From NCBI GenBank assembly GCA_013399855.1, contig VXAY01002605.1, forward strand, positions 421,073-485,072: 64,000 nucleotides of DNA, in the 5' to 3' direction. Under the pieces are notes generated by a model, which saw only the letters and a list, made by a program, of their open reading frames with translations, did no database searches and was not told the origin of the DNA. The position numbers and the translations under genes are program-made. Source of the DNA: Oxyruncus cristatus. Lineage: Eukaryota; Chordata; Aves; Passeriformes; Cotingidae. The stretch's first letter is position 1, and each line of letters opens with the position of its first letter. Shown in pieces: positions 24,801-37,211 of this stretch.

Positions 24801-27800
24801 CCTGTGTGGGCCAAGTGTCACCCACAGCAGTCTGGGGAGGAGCCTTACGGAGAGGAAGAACAGGAAAGGCAGCCACAGGCCTCTGCTGGCTGCAGTCGCC
24901 TTCCCAGCTCCAGCATGTGGCTGCTCTGCAAACTGGGGTGCAAGAAGGATTGTTAAGACTGGAGTACCATCATGAAGCACTCTGAAGTACACTTCAAAAG
25001 GATGGCAAAGTGTCCAGTCTGCTCAGATGTGAACATAATGCCCTCTCTGCTTTTCCTCCACCCAGAGCAGGATGGCAGCTGGGATCTTCCTTTGCATTTC
25101 TGAACAGCTGCCTGCCTTTGGTTGGGAAAACTCAGGCTCTGGAGTAGTCAAGGGGTATTTCCGCCACGTATAAGGTTTCAGAAGAACTGACACACTGAAT
25201 GACAAAGTAAAATTAAGTTAAAAAGCAAAATCCAACCCCATCCACTGGGTTCAGTTGCACATTTACCTTTACAGTGGCTGCAGAATTAGGGGTCGCAGCA
25301 ACAGCCTGGGCATGAGCTCACAACTGACTGCAACCAAGCCAGAAGAGCTCAGGGGGGTACCTCCTCTCAGCTGACCCGTCCCTGCCAGCAGTCCCCACCA
25401 CAAGCTCACACTGTTGGCTTAAGTCTTTATCAGAGGTTTGATTTTAGCATCTTGAGCCAAAGAAATATAAGTGGATATATTTTGCCTTGCAACAGAGGCA
25501 GCTTTCAGTGCACACATAAACACTTGCAAGAGCTCAGCTGCAGGGAGGTCACTTGTTAAGCTGTTTTATTTCACCTGCCCAAAATTGCTGCAAGTGTTAG
25601 CAGCTGGGGATGACATGGTCAGCAGTGATGCTGGGAGGGCAAGCTGACATTTGTGAATCGTCCAAGACCTCTATAACGCTACCCACAAAGCCTCGTCAGC
25701 CCAGACCTGCCTGTCATTTATTATTTGCTTCTTTGCCTGCAGATCCTTTTGAAGCTTTAAAAGCTTTTGGTTTTGATAGTAAAAGGGTATTTGTGCCTTG
25801 CCTGTGGAAATGTTAGGCCATGTATTGTTCAGTCCACAATAAAATATGTGTTTCAGTTTGATTTACTGCTCTCAGTTTACTTTGTCTTAAGCTGGCAGCA
25901 TTTCCTGGGTTGAATTTTGCTGATGTCCTTACAGTTCCTTTTTCTGTATTAAAGAAGCCAGTTTTATGTTTGTTACTCCAACTCCAGGACTATATTCAAA
26001 ATGACTAGGAGTTGTAGCATTTGAAATCTGATTATTTACAGCAATGCCTCTACTTGTGAAGGCATTTTCAGTAGAAATCATCTGAAAGCGGACACATGGA
26101 CTCAATTGAGGACATGTTTTTAAAGTTACTTGTCAGAGGAATGAATCCTGGATACTTTGGAGCTTTAAAGGGTCTGATTTTTTATAGTCAAATTATATTT
26201 AGTCAAACCTCCCAAAAAACCGCAACACTGAGCAGGTTTCAGAATGCAGGCCTGCCTTGTAAGCCACAACAGGCAGGCCCAGGAATCCTCCCCAGGACTG
26301 GGAGGGCAGTGCGGGCAGACCTGTCCTCCCCTCCCCTAGTCCTCTGTCTCCCTCTCCTGCTGCCTGAGCTGCATGAACAGGTCCATGAGCTCCCGATGTC
26401 CATGTGTTAGAGAAAAATCTGGCCAGCCCACCTCTCATCTGCCCTCTTTAAGCGTCTATCAGGTGCTTGCAAACCTCTCCAGAGTCCACCAACACCCATG
26501 GATACGGCACTCAGCTGGCTGGGTGACTTCAAGTCCCTTTTCCCTGTGCAGCTTAGGTTCCTTCCTGCAATGCTCGAGTGAAGGCACCAGGTTGCACACA
26601 AGTGCCTTGGGATCTGCTGCCTGGCACTAACCTTTCCAAAGGATATGAAGGGGCCTAAATTTCACCTCAAAGCTCTCAAGTCTATTGCTGTATTGCTGCT
26701 ACCTTCATAAATACAAAAATCTAAATAAAATTGAGTAAAACACAGCCAACGATATCCTCAGAAGAAAAAAAGGAATTCAATGGAACAGCTGGCTGGATAC
26801 AAAGTCCAATAAAAAGACGGCGTATGCAAAGTTTCCAGGCCAGCACAGGAAAATTTTTCCTACCAAGACAATATGCAGAATTACACCTTTCTGAAAAACT
26901 GATGTAAAGTTCATTGAAGAATGATTCTTTGCTGTTCCTTGAACTGTTTGTTAAAGCTGTCCCTTCAAAGTACTATTCCCTCTGACTCCTGCTGGAGTCA
27001 ATGGGAGTCAACACGGCTGGAGGTTAGGCCCCTGTATTGGAACCCAAATTTTGAAAGAGATTTTTCATTAAAATAATCTTCATGCTGGCTGGCAAATCTC
27101 TGAAGTCATGGGACACACAGCCAGGAAAAGGCATAAATCCTTGGACACATAGATAGAGTGGCTGAAATTCAAATGGATACCAGAGCAGTCAAACTACTTC
27201 CAGCAGACTCAGGACAGAGCCAAACCAGATCTCCAGTCTTTTCATTCGCGGAGTGAGTAGATGGCGCAAGGCCTCACAACAAAAGTTCCCAAACTCTCAG
27301 AGCACTCAACTCCCAGTGCAAATGAACACCAGACCTGCAGAGAACAAGATTCCCTTCCAATACAGTTAGTCTTTAATAACTACCTCTTTCTTTCCTGAAC
27401 CAGCACACTTTTCGGTAGACCAAAAGAAAAAGAAGGAGAAGCATGATGTCAGGTGTATCTGCTTCATTTTCCAGCCCCTGCCAGAAATCACTGATTTTCC
27501 ATTGGTGACACAATAAACTAAATAGAAAATGGGTAAAAGTATTCAAACCATCCCCAAATATATTTCACATCCACTTAAAAACGTAAGACCATACTGCCTG
27601 AGGTCACAGAAAGCTGTTTTAACCATGTTGGAAACTAAACCTACCATATCTAGAATGGCTTTAAAGCAATAGGTCTTTCTGCTTTCCTGAGGTTCTTTCA
27701 GGATAGAGTTGATCAGCAGGCCATAGCAACTCCTTTGAGTTATTTCATGTACCATGCACCGTAAATCACTGGGAGCCAACATATCACTGACACAATTACC

Positions 27801-30800
27801 ATGATATCTCCTTTGGAACACTTACAGTTTATCACACCAACAGGGTTGTCACACATGCTTGCAAAGCCTGTGAGATAAACACCTGTGTTTTAAAAAATCC
27901 TTTACTGCACAAGTTCATGGCCATTTTGGAAATGCTGTAACTTCCTTTAACCTTTTTAATTCCCATCCTGTTAAGCATCTGTTCAATGACCTTCTAGCTG
28001 CACCATCCTGCCCGAAAAACTAAAATGGGATTACCCTTCTTTTTAACAGAGACTACTAACTTTGAAGGGATAAGGAAGTGTTTTGCATTGTCAGGATTTA
28101 TTATTTATTCTGTGGTCACATCTTAGGGTCATGAACGAGAGGCTTCCTTCACTTAAAGTTGAAATCCTATCCTGAAGCATTAATATGCTGCTTTTTCACG
28201 TTCCATGCTTACTGCTTAATTTGATTTCAAATGGTGTATGTTACTACGGTTCCACTAGAGAGAATGGAAAGAGTCCAATTTACACCATGCTAGAAGCTGG
28301 CTCCCTGCCACTGAAAAAGAGGCAAAATTAAACTCCTCAGAAAAATTTTATCACCACACTTAAGGCCTTCAAGGTAATACATCCAGTGACAAAACCATAA
28401 CTTAGTTATTAGGAACTGCACAACATTGTGTGTGAAACCTGGACAAAGCATTTCAGGAAAGAACATGGATCAATATTGTTGGTCTGCACCATTTGATGAG
28501 GGACTGATGCTGATGACTGGATTTCCTTCAGAAAGTAGCTTAATTGGCACAGCCCTACCTGTCATCTTTCCATGTCAGCCCATTTCAATCTAACATCTCA
28601 AATGCAGATTTCAGTCTCTGACTTTGAGTGCCCACTGTGTAGAAGCTGGACAACATCTCAGATTTCATGGTCTGAAGCATGAAACAAATGACTGACAAAT
28701 GCAAACTTGCCATAAATATCACAGGAAAGACTGTGGTATCTATATATCGTGCCTTCAACTTTTATCAAGGAAAAAAGATCCTGGTATATTCAATACTAAG
28801 TGGATATGCATTTATATTAACATAGCAGGAAGCTGAAACTCCAGACCAAGTCGTTGTCTGTCTGAGGTAAAAGCATCGCATCAGCAATTCTATTTACTCA
28901 ATCCAAGGCTGCTTTCATTTCTTGCTTGTTTTGCTATATATTTCTATTGAGGGAACACTTTCTCAGCAGCTTTTAGTCACTTCTTAAATGCATTTTATGA
29001 GAAGACAAAGTCAAATCACTATTACTTAATTAACACAATTGTGAAGACTTCACTCCAGCTACACAATAGCTCTCCTAATCTTTCAGAAGGATGCATGACT
29101 TCATTATTGAGTATATTGTTTCCTATAAACATATAAAACTCCTACAATAACAATCCCATCAGCTGAAATGAAGTTATCTGAGAACAGAATTAAACTCTAA
29201 ATGACCCTTTGCTCCACTCCATGGACCCCTATTAATAATTCTAATCTAATCAGTGTGGATAAATGTACTGTTGCAGCCTATGCCAGGCACTCTGCCAGGA
29301 GGTCCTACTGCAGTCCATCTGATTCATTCCAGCCCAGAGCTTCTCTGGAGAAGATGCATCTTGCACTGAGAGGCCACTGGCTGACTTCTTTTGTTATCTT
29401 TTAGTGACAAAGTCATGTCCTTGTAACTGATAGACACTTTTCTTTGTAAATAACCCTGGAGTGACTGATAGAGCTTTTGCCAGACAAAGCCTGTAAATAG
29501 CTAGGCATTATTCATGCCAGGCCTGAGAACACTGTGTCACGGCTGACAAATTTATGGTAGATATGAGCTCACCTCTTCCACAAATATATACTTTCCCAGC
29601 AAATTCATCACATGTTTTAATGGCCCCATACTGAATTTGTCAGCTGTCTGTCCCTGCACATTGTTTCCTTTGGATTCCTGTCAAGGATTGTTTGTTAAAA
29701 TCATCTCCCTCTTCCATCCTTCAGCTGCTAGCCCCGGGAAAGATCAATGATGACACAGCTATTGATAATATTTTATATTCAACTATTTGGATCATAAATC
29801 ATTTTAACAATGCTGATATGTTTATTCAGTGTCTGCTGGCATTGCAATTATATAGAAAGTGATGTCACCCTAAATCTTGGCTTGTTGGATCGCTTTCTAT
29901 TTCTTCCTTCCCACTCCCACCCCACTTCATAATTAAAATATGTCACTTTTTATTTTGGCATTCCCACTTTAGAAGCAGTGGAAACTTTGGCATTTTAGAG
30001 AAGGTGTGAAGTCCCAGGGCCTCTGTCTCCCACTAAAACCAAATATGCAAAAGCATTTCCCAGCAGTAGTTGAAGGCACTTCTTCAAATCTTCACAGATC
30101 CCTGGTGGAAAGCAGGATGGAAAGAGACAATAGCAGAAGGGCACCACCTCTGCTCTGTACCCGGACTCAGCAAATCAATCAGAGGACCCTTCTCCAAGCC
30201 CTGTACAGCTGGCTCTGTCACCAAAGTCAAAGGGGCACCTCATGTGGGAGAGGAAGGGGGAGAAGGTACTGAAACTCTCTGTTCATCAGTCCTGCAAGAC
30301 TCAGGTTCAACATCTCACCCTAAGCCCTGTTCTGCATACATGCGGAGCAGGATCTCCATTTCGTGCAAACTACTCCATCTGCAGATCCTTATTTCAGATG
30401 ATTCCCAGGAAAAATCTGGAAGACCAAAAGAGTTTCTGCTTTTCCTAGTTGTGCAGGTTTTTCCTCCCTGCACAGCTGCAGCTCCAGGGACTCCCAACTA
30501 TTGTCCCCATTGCACAAAGGGAGCTGACTATACCATTTAGTTCTGGACATTATTTTGCCTTTTAATTCATGATTATGTTACACAGTTACAACACTTCTGA
30601 AAAAAGGATCTGTGGCTTTGCAATTCATTTAAGACTGTTTTCCTCCTTAGGGAGCTTCTGTTATATGTACCCAAAGAGAAGAAAGAGAAAGGAAGAGAGT
30701 GTTGGCCGGCAGGAAAAGTCACATTTGCTCCTTGAATGAAAAATGTCATCATTCATTAGAGAAGACTCAAAAATAGATTTTCTCCCAAAAGCAGAAAGCA

Positions 30801-30853
30801 GGCAAGATTTACTCTATTTCATCAACACTTGCTAGATTTAGTGGCTGCCCTTA
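24801..30853. other. Unique non-coding sequence
   Basis: Includes a relatively GC-rich islet at about 26240-26620 with short inverted repeats, and an AT-rich stretch at 29740-29960 that has the look of a conserved non-coding block. No gene is recognised. Confidence 0.5.
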
Positions 30854-30888
<35 letters not shown>

Positions 30889-30892
30889 TTTT
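30854..30892. repeat. T-rich tract with regularly spaced C
   Basis: Runs of 9 to 13 T separated by single C residues, giving a (T9-13 C) pattern. A low-complexity pyrimidine tract. Confidence 0.93.
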
Positions 30893-32399
30893 ACTGTCTG
30901 TAACTGTAAACATATAGGAGAAATCACCTTGGTATGTGTGAAAGATTTTTGTAAATGCATAAACATGAAGGTGAAAAAAAGCCTAAGGCATTTTTCATTG
31001 GGATGCATATTTTCTTTTATGTACTAATACCCACAGAGCTGATTTTGTCATTACCAATGATGGGACACACCTCTTAAAATATGTCTCAAATATGCAGCCA
31101 ACTACTTCTGAGGTGTCCCACTAATTTAAAAGCTTTATGATCTGTCTTCACAAGCCTATAAAAACTGGACAAGAGCTCTGATGAGAATTTCAGGCCCTAT
31201 AGAAATATACTGAGAATAACAGTTTTTCCTGTGGTACAGTGGCACATCAATATGTAGATTTAACCTTTCTCATGGCATTCCAGAATACAACACTTCTAAG
31301 ACCAGATTTGAATTTCATCTATACCAATACAATTTCACTACGTCAAAAGGTAGTACTTCAGATCTAGGCAGACTGAAGCATGCACACAGGCTGGTCCTGG
31401 ATTTTAGCTAGTGAGTCCAGCAAAGAAGAGCAAATCTGCCAAACAGGGAGAAATTCAGAGCTGCAGTGAAATTTGGATTGTGATTGGGTTTCTGGGTTTG
31501 TGGGGGATGGAGATAACATTTACTATCTGGATTTCAAGACGTCTCTGAAAGTCTTAGGGAAACAAGTACCACAGACAAGCAAAAAATTCTGGCGGATAAT
31601 TGAACTTTTGCTTTTGCAAGTTGACTTATGCACCCTGTAAATGTTTGAATGAATCTTGGCTGAGCCTCAATTTTTTTTGACAAACCCCCTAGATCAGACT
31701 ACTTTTATATGTTCTCTGGCTTTTTGCAAGCATTTTATGGTCTCATAACTCTGAAAGGTATTTTCCTGTTTCCACTGTTTCCATTTTCCTTAGTGCTGAT
31801 GACTGAGATGCCTTATAGGCTCTTCATTTTTATCTTACTGCAAATTCTGGAAAAGACAAGAGAAGTCAATTCTTTCCCACCGGGAATGCAGAAAGGCACT
31901 ACTGACAGGAGGTTTCATCTAAATTTTACTGAAGTTAGAAAGAAACTCTTCGGTTTTTCTGGCCTCCAAACAACTGTACATTCCACTGTGATGACTGCAG
32001 GCATAAATCAGCCCTGAGTTATGCCTGTCAGATAACCCACTAGATATCTACTTAGTCCCATTTGGTTTCAACAACCTAATTTATGTACACACCCTTCAGT
32101 ACCTTGTGTACTTATAGATGACAAACCTTGATAAATAAAATTATAATAATTGTGGTTTTCACTCTAAACAGCACCTCTCACTGTTGTGTCCAAGCAGAGG
32201 CCAAACATTCCTATCTAAAGAAGACCCTTAGATCTGATTGAGTTGCTAGGCACTGTGAAGATGCGGTAGGAACAAGGCTGACCTAAGGTTCAAAGTGCCT
32301 CAGAAAAGGTCACAGGCCTGCCTAACTTTGGGCAGCTAATCACAGCACCCACTTCAGCAGCCCAAATCCTCTTAAACCACCTTCACAACCAATGAAGAG
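30893..32399. other. Unique sequence left of the gapped CR1
   Basis: No feature recognised. The bases just before the CR1 octamers (ACCAATGAAGAG) mark the insertion boundary. I did not find a convincing target-site duplication at the other end. Confidence 0.55.
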
Positions 32400-32450
32400 T
32401 CATAGAATCTTAGAATCATAGAATCATAGAATCATAGAATCATAGAATCA
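32400..32450 (-). repeat. CR1 3'-terminal octamer array, six units
   Basis: Six consecutive 8-base units begin at 32400, 32408, 32416, 32424, 32432 and 32440. Five read TCATAGAA and the second reads TCTTAGAA, followed by a partial TCA. This is the CR1 3'-terminal repeat used for target-primed reverse transcription. Many copies carry about two to four units, so this array is somewhat long, perhaps by replication slippage. Confidence 0.95.
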
Positions 32451-32511
32451 GACGGGTTGGAGAGGACCTCTGAGATCATCAAGTCCAACCCTTGATCCAA
32501 CACCACTGTGG

Positions 32512-33275
32512 TTACCAGACTATGGCACTAAGTGCCACATTCAGTCTCATCTTGAAAACCTCCAGGGATGGAGAATCCACCACTTCCCTGGGCAGCCCAT
32601 TCCAATGGCTGATTACCCTCTCTGTAAAGAATTTCTTTCTAATATCCAACCTAAACCTTTCCTGGCACAGCTTAAGGCCGAGCCCTCTTNNNNNNNNNNN
32701 NNNNNNNNNNNNNNNNNNNNNNNNNNNNNNNNNNNNNNNNNNNNNNNNNNNNNNNNNNNNNNNNNNNNNNNNNNNNNNNNNNNNNNNNNNNNNNNNNNNN
32801 NNNNNNNNNNNNNNNNNNNNNNNNNNNNNNNNNNNNNNNNNNNNNNNNNNNNNNNNNNNNNNNNNNNNNNNNNNNNNNNNNNNNGCCGAGTACAGGGGCA
32901 GAATCACCTCCCTGTTCCTGCTGCCACACTGGTCCTGATCCAGGCCAGGATCCATTGGCCTTCTTGGCCACCTGGGCACACTCTGGCTCATGTTCAGCTT
33001 CCTGTCAATCCAAACTCCCAGATCCCTTCCTGCCTGGCTGCTCTCCAGCCACTCTGTGCCCAGCCTGTAGCGCTGCAGGGGGTTGTTGTGGCCAAAGTGC
33101 AGGACCTGGCACTTGGCCTTGTTGAACCTCATCCCGTTGGGATCAGCCCAACTCTCCACTCTGTCCAGGTCCCTCTGCAGAGCCCTCCTGCCTTCCAGCT
33201 GATCGACACTCCCCCCAGCTTGGTGTCACCTGCAAATTTACTAATGGTGCACTCTATCCCTTCATCTAAATCATC
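32512..33275 (-). pseudogene. Broken C-terminal part of CR1 ORF2 (reverse transcriptase)
   Basis: Decayed coding sequence for the end of CR1 reverse transcriptase, read right to left. The catalytic motif region reads FAGDTKLGG at 33210-33236. The expected motif is F/Y-A-D-D, so the first catalytic Asp is replaced by Gly (codon at 33228-33230). A frameshift follows at the C6 run at 33211-33216: before it the frame gives KLGG, after it the sequence continues in another frame as LEGRRALQRDLD. A further frame disruption lies between about 32920 and 32990, where AKKANG appears in a different frame from the flanking LNMSQ and REVILPLYS. The gap removes the middle, and the last segment, [12 protein letters not shown] to FKMRL, is CR1-like. 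No active product is possible. Confidence 0.92.
32690..32884. other. Assembly gap (195 Ns) inside the CR1 copy
   Basis: A run of 195 unknown bases. CR1 sequence continues on both sides in the same orientation, so the missing bases are CR1 ORF2 sequence. The six bases GCCGAG occur both just left of the gap (from 32677) and at its right edge (from 32885). This could have confused assembly, so the stated gap length may not be exact. Confidence 0.99.
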
Positions 33276-36200
33276 AGTTGGGACCCCCTTACAGTTCCAG
33301 TTATAGAGGTACCTGGGATTAAGGCACACTTTTTAAATGTAAAAAGGGAGATAAGCTACATGTAGGTGATTGCGAAATGTAGTTTATAAGGATATTGATG
33401 CCTAAATATGTGTAAGGATTTGATACACCTATTGTTTCATTATGTCTCCTTTACAAATGAAGCCCTAAATATCTTCCAATCCATTTGCATCCAGGGTCTT
33501 GTTCTGCTCAGAAAGAGGGTGCTTCTTTTCCAAAGGGTCTTAAAAAAAAAAACGGAAAAAATCATATGGATGCCAAAGTTTGTTTCAAAATCATATTTAG
33601 ATACTTCCTTGGCTCCAGTCTCACTTACAGAGATCCTAATCAGGAGTTCATATGCTCATGCCCATTTAAAACCTGGCTGAGCTCTGGAACAAGCCCAGTA
33701 CACTTATCTAACAAAATAAATCTAAAAGCATGAAGAAAAATGTTAACAATGATGGTACATCCTTGCAAGTATATTTGATACATTATTTGGCTAGCTTTAT
33801 TATCAGGGGAACACAAATGTTTTGCTCACCGTGAATTCCTCAGTATTTCAAGCACGAATGGGTTATTGTGTTTGCTTATTTTTGTATTTTGGGGCAGTAT
33901 CCTGTCTGTAGTCATAGCAAACCCAATTCTCCAAAAGACTGTGAGAAACTTAATTTCCCAGCAATGGTTTATATCCATTTTAGCTTATTCTGCTAAACTT
34001 TTCTGTACCAGTTGGGGTTTAGATATTGCTAATGCTTTTGTACTTTAAAACATAGGAGGGGCTGGGAGGAGGGAATTCATTCTCACTTTTAGTTAACAAT
34101 AAGCCAAGCATGTGTACTTGCATGAAACTTTTGCCAATTCCATTATTTTATATACAAAATGTCATTATGTTCCAAAGTATTATCATTTCCTTTTTTCCCA
34201 GACAGTGACTGTCTGTAACACGCTGTTCTGGAAGGGCTTCCTCCCAGATTCTGGCTATTCCTTCACTGTTTCTCACCACAGAGAAAAAGAAGGAAAAAAA
34301 AAAGGTGTAGTATTGAAAATCCAGGCATATAAAAACCAAGGTCATAGGTCATTTAGTAGCTTTAGCTTAATTACTGGTCTTCACTTGCACATTTTCCCAG
34401 GAACAAGGCTTTAGAGGAACTGGCTATTTTTACACACTGGGTTATCTTATGGACCTCAAACAACCACTCATGAATGGGCTTTTCCAGCAGGATGCAAGCT
34501 GTGTTTGATTTAACTTGATGTATATTTATGTGACAGAATCTAACCAAGCTGGACTTTGTGCCATAACCATAATGTTTGCACAGTTACACCTAGGGAGGAA
34601 AGCCCTCCCACTACGGTACTGACAGGGTGCCAGTGACAAGAAATTTTACATAATAAAATCATGGTTTAAAGGATTTATACATCTGTCAGTAGAACAGTGA
34701 TGACATTCCTCATTTACAAACATGGTACACAGCTTGGGCTGCAAGTAAAATATTGAGGATAAGGCCAAATAAGAACCCCTGTAGACATACAGTAATGTGT
34801 TTTATTCAATGCCCTATTTCCTCCTCCAGTAAGGAGTGCCTCTGAAGGACACTTTGCTGGGAACCTGTCTTCTATGTGGCCTTCCAGATGTAGACATCAG
34901 TGTAGCCTTCCTGTCATCCTACATGGCCAGATGTGAGCTACTTCACAAAGAAACAGCCACTGCAGAGTGGTGTTTACTGTGGCACCAGCACTGAAAAACA
35001 ATCCTTAGTGCAGTCACTGGCTTCCATACAGATGTCAGGGTTCTCCTTTCCCCATTTGCTCTCTCCCTCCCTTGATGGCCAAGATTTGCAGCCCCAGGGA
35101 GCAAGAGGCAGGTGACAGAGCCACAGGAAGCCACAGCTTACCAAGAAAGCTTTATTTTCAAAAAAACGTTGGCAAGAACAGCCCACACTGACTCCTGTGC
35201 CTGAACACACACCCAGGACCAGCACTGAAGGCTCCTGTTTTTGAAACTCTTGGCTAGAGCTGATGCCTATTCCTTCATCAAGTTGATATCAGACCCCCAA
35301 GGCCAGTGCAGGTATCAGCACACAGAGTGTTGTGAAAACACTGTTTTTCTTCTCTCTGAGCTACCAAAGAGAGTGCCAGAAATAAAGCTACTTGGAGGTG
35401 CAGAGGGTGGAGAGAAGGAGATACAGACAGAAGGAAGTCAAGGAAAAGACTGTTCAGTTTTCTTGCTGAATGGAAGTGTCAGGCAATAAAAGAAGGCTGT
35501 AGGAAAGCACTGTTACTCGACTGGCCAAGATCCTCTGAATCACCAGCTTGGGGAGGTGAAAATTAGCACTGCAAGAGCTCAGGGAAAACCCACCTGGCAA
35601 ACCAGATCACTTTAAATGCTAAAGTAAAAGCGTCTGTTGCTTTCAAACCTTCACAGCCAAAGAAGGATGGGGAGGGAAGAGAGACTCCAGGAAGCCAGAG
35701 CAAGAGCGAGGGGGAAGAATACTGAGATTATGCTGCAGACTTTCTTTTTTAATGGATCCCTTCCTCGTTCACCCCGAGCAAGGCAGCTGGCACGTGGTAT
35801 CTGGGAGTGCAGATGGATCAGCAATGTCAGACATGCAGCTGTGCATATTTAACACACAGGGATCTTATTATCTATTTGCTGGCTAGCCAGCAGTGGGCTG
35901 ATTTTGGAGGTGATTGCTCACAGTTGTAGAGAGAGAAAAATAGAGAGTAGTCCGCAGTCATTAATCTTACACAACAGGCTGTGCCGTGTTAGAGCCAGAA
36001 CTGCTACTCTCCTGCATCTGTCCCTCCCACTAGCCCTAAATCACTGCTTCTCAACTCCTCTTCATTACTGAGAAGAAAATTGTCTGGGTTGGAATTAGAT
36101 ACTACAGCAGTACAAGCAGCCCTGCAGCATGAAACGCCTGCTACAGGTTTTTACCAGTTTCAGGTCTTTAACAAACCTTTGGTCTTACCATTGGCCAACC

Positions 36201-37195
36201 AGTGGGGAAAAAAGGAAAGAAACTGATAGTTTGGGTGTTGGTCATTGCAGTTTTCAGGTTGGGAATTAATTCTGGGCTCACCATGAGGCCCTCTTAAGTG
36301 GAGCCTTTTTCCAGTCCATCTTGATTGGCACCAGAGGCAGAGGTAGTCTGCACACACAATCATTCTCTCCTCACTAAACAAAGTCATAAGCTTTTAGGTC
36401 TTCATTTCACAATGCCACTAAAACACAGGCCTGAATTGATGCATGAGAAGCTGTCCTGCTTGTAGTTCATATTAAAATTCAGTGCATCTGTAAGAGCTTT
36501 GCTGAACCACAGCCTAAGCTCTTAGGCGAGTTTGAGCCCATGATCACTCTCCAGTTTTTCCTTTTCTTTCATGTTAGAGTCAAAATGGGATAATACATAT
36601 AAATAAGCAACTAGTAGCAATGTTCTCAAAGAGGGGAGATTCTACAAAGAGTCTGGAGTCTCTCCTTGCATGTAATCCACAGGGTAAGAAGAAATGTGAG
36701 ATATCTGTGGAGTTCCCTAAAGGAATAACAGTCAATGGGAATAACCTCATGAACAGTGAGTTCTGCCTCCCAATATTAAATAGCAAAGTCAACTCACTTG
36801 ACCTAAGTTCAGTGAATTTCCAGTCAATCAAGCCTGTACACCTTGGGAAGTGTGTTTTAGAAGACAGAGCTTCTCAGTTACCTGCCTTTTGAGAAGAACA
36901 TGTTTGTCTGAACAGTAACCAACTGCATCAGGTCTTCAGTAAACACCTACATGCGCTCAGGTGGCACATTTTAAAATAAAGAGGACTGAATCGCAAGGTG
37001 CTTACCTTCACTGTGTCAAGTGAAAGATGTTTTCTACTCCTAACACGCAACTGGATGTAGGAAAAACATCTCTACCAGGAAACAGCAGCAGGGAAGGAGA
37101 GACAAGCAGGTATTGGAAAATGGTCACAGTCCTGAACACATTCAGGATCTTTCCCAGAATCACAGAAAAGTAGAAACCAGTCATACCTAGGGAGG

Positions 37196-37211
37196 AAAAA
37201 AAAAAAAAAAA
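37196..37211. repeat. Poly-A run (16 A)
   Basis: Sixteen consecutive A preceded by GGGAGG. No retroposed sequence is recognised upstream. Confidence 0.93.

Larger units (their letters stand above)
32400..33283 (-). mobile_element. CR1 LINE, 5'-truncated, 3' end intact, split by an assembly gap
   Basis: This is a non-LTR retrotransposon of the chicken-repeat-1 family, lying on the minus strand. Its 3' end is at the left, marked by tandem TCATAGAA octamers (ATTCTATG on the element strand), the typical CR1 terminus. Next comes the CR1 3' region, then sequence coding the C-terminal part of ORF2. Minus-strand translations include FNKAKCQVLHFG, DLGVWIDRKLNMSQ, REVILPLYS and [12 protein letters not shown], all recognisable as CR1 reverse transcriptase. 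Homology stops near 33275-33285, so most of ORF2, all of ORF1 and the 5' region are missing, as in most CR1 insertions. A run of Ns removes an internal part. I infer it is younger than the other copies here because its octamers and coding similarity are better kept. Subfamily assignment (CR1-J-like) is only an impression. Confidence 0.96.

Noticed and set aside
25743..25786. Exon-like segment after CTTTGCCTGCAG with a DPFEALKAFGF-like peptide
   Set aside because: The donor (GGGTATTT) is weak, the segment contains a palindromic AAGCTTTAAAAGCTT, and no protein family is recognised.
30006..30540. 156-codon plus-strand frame overlapping others
   Set aside because: Overlapping open frames on both strands, no recognisable domain, and a length expected by chance in this much sequence.
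32605..33306. Long plus-strand open frame across the gap
   Set aside because: It is the antisense shadow of CR1 ORF2, and its length is inflated by Ns.
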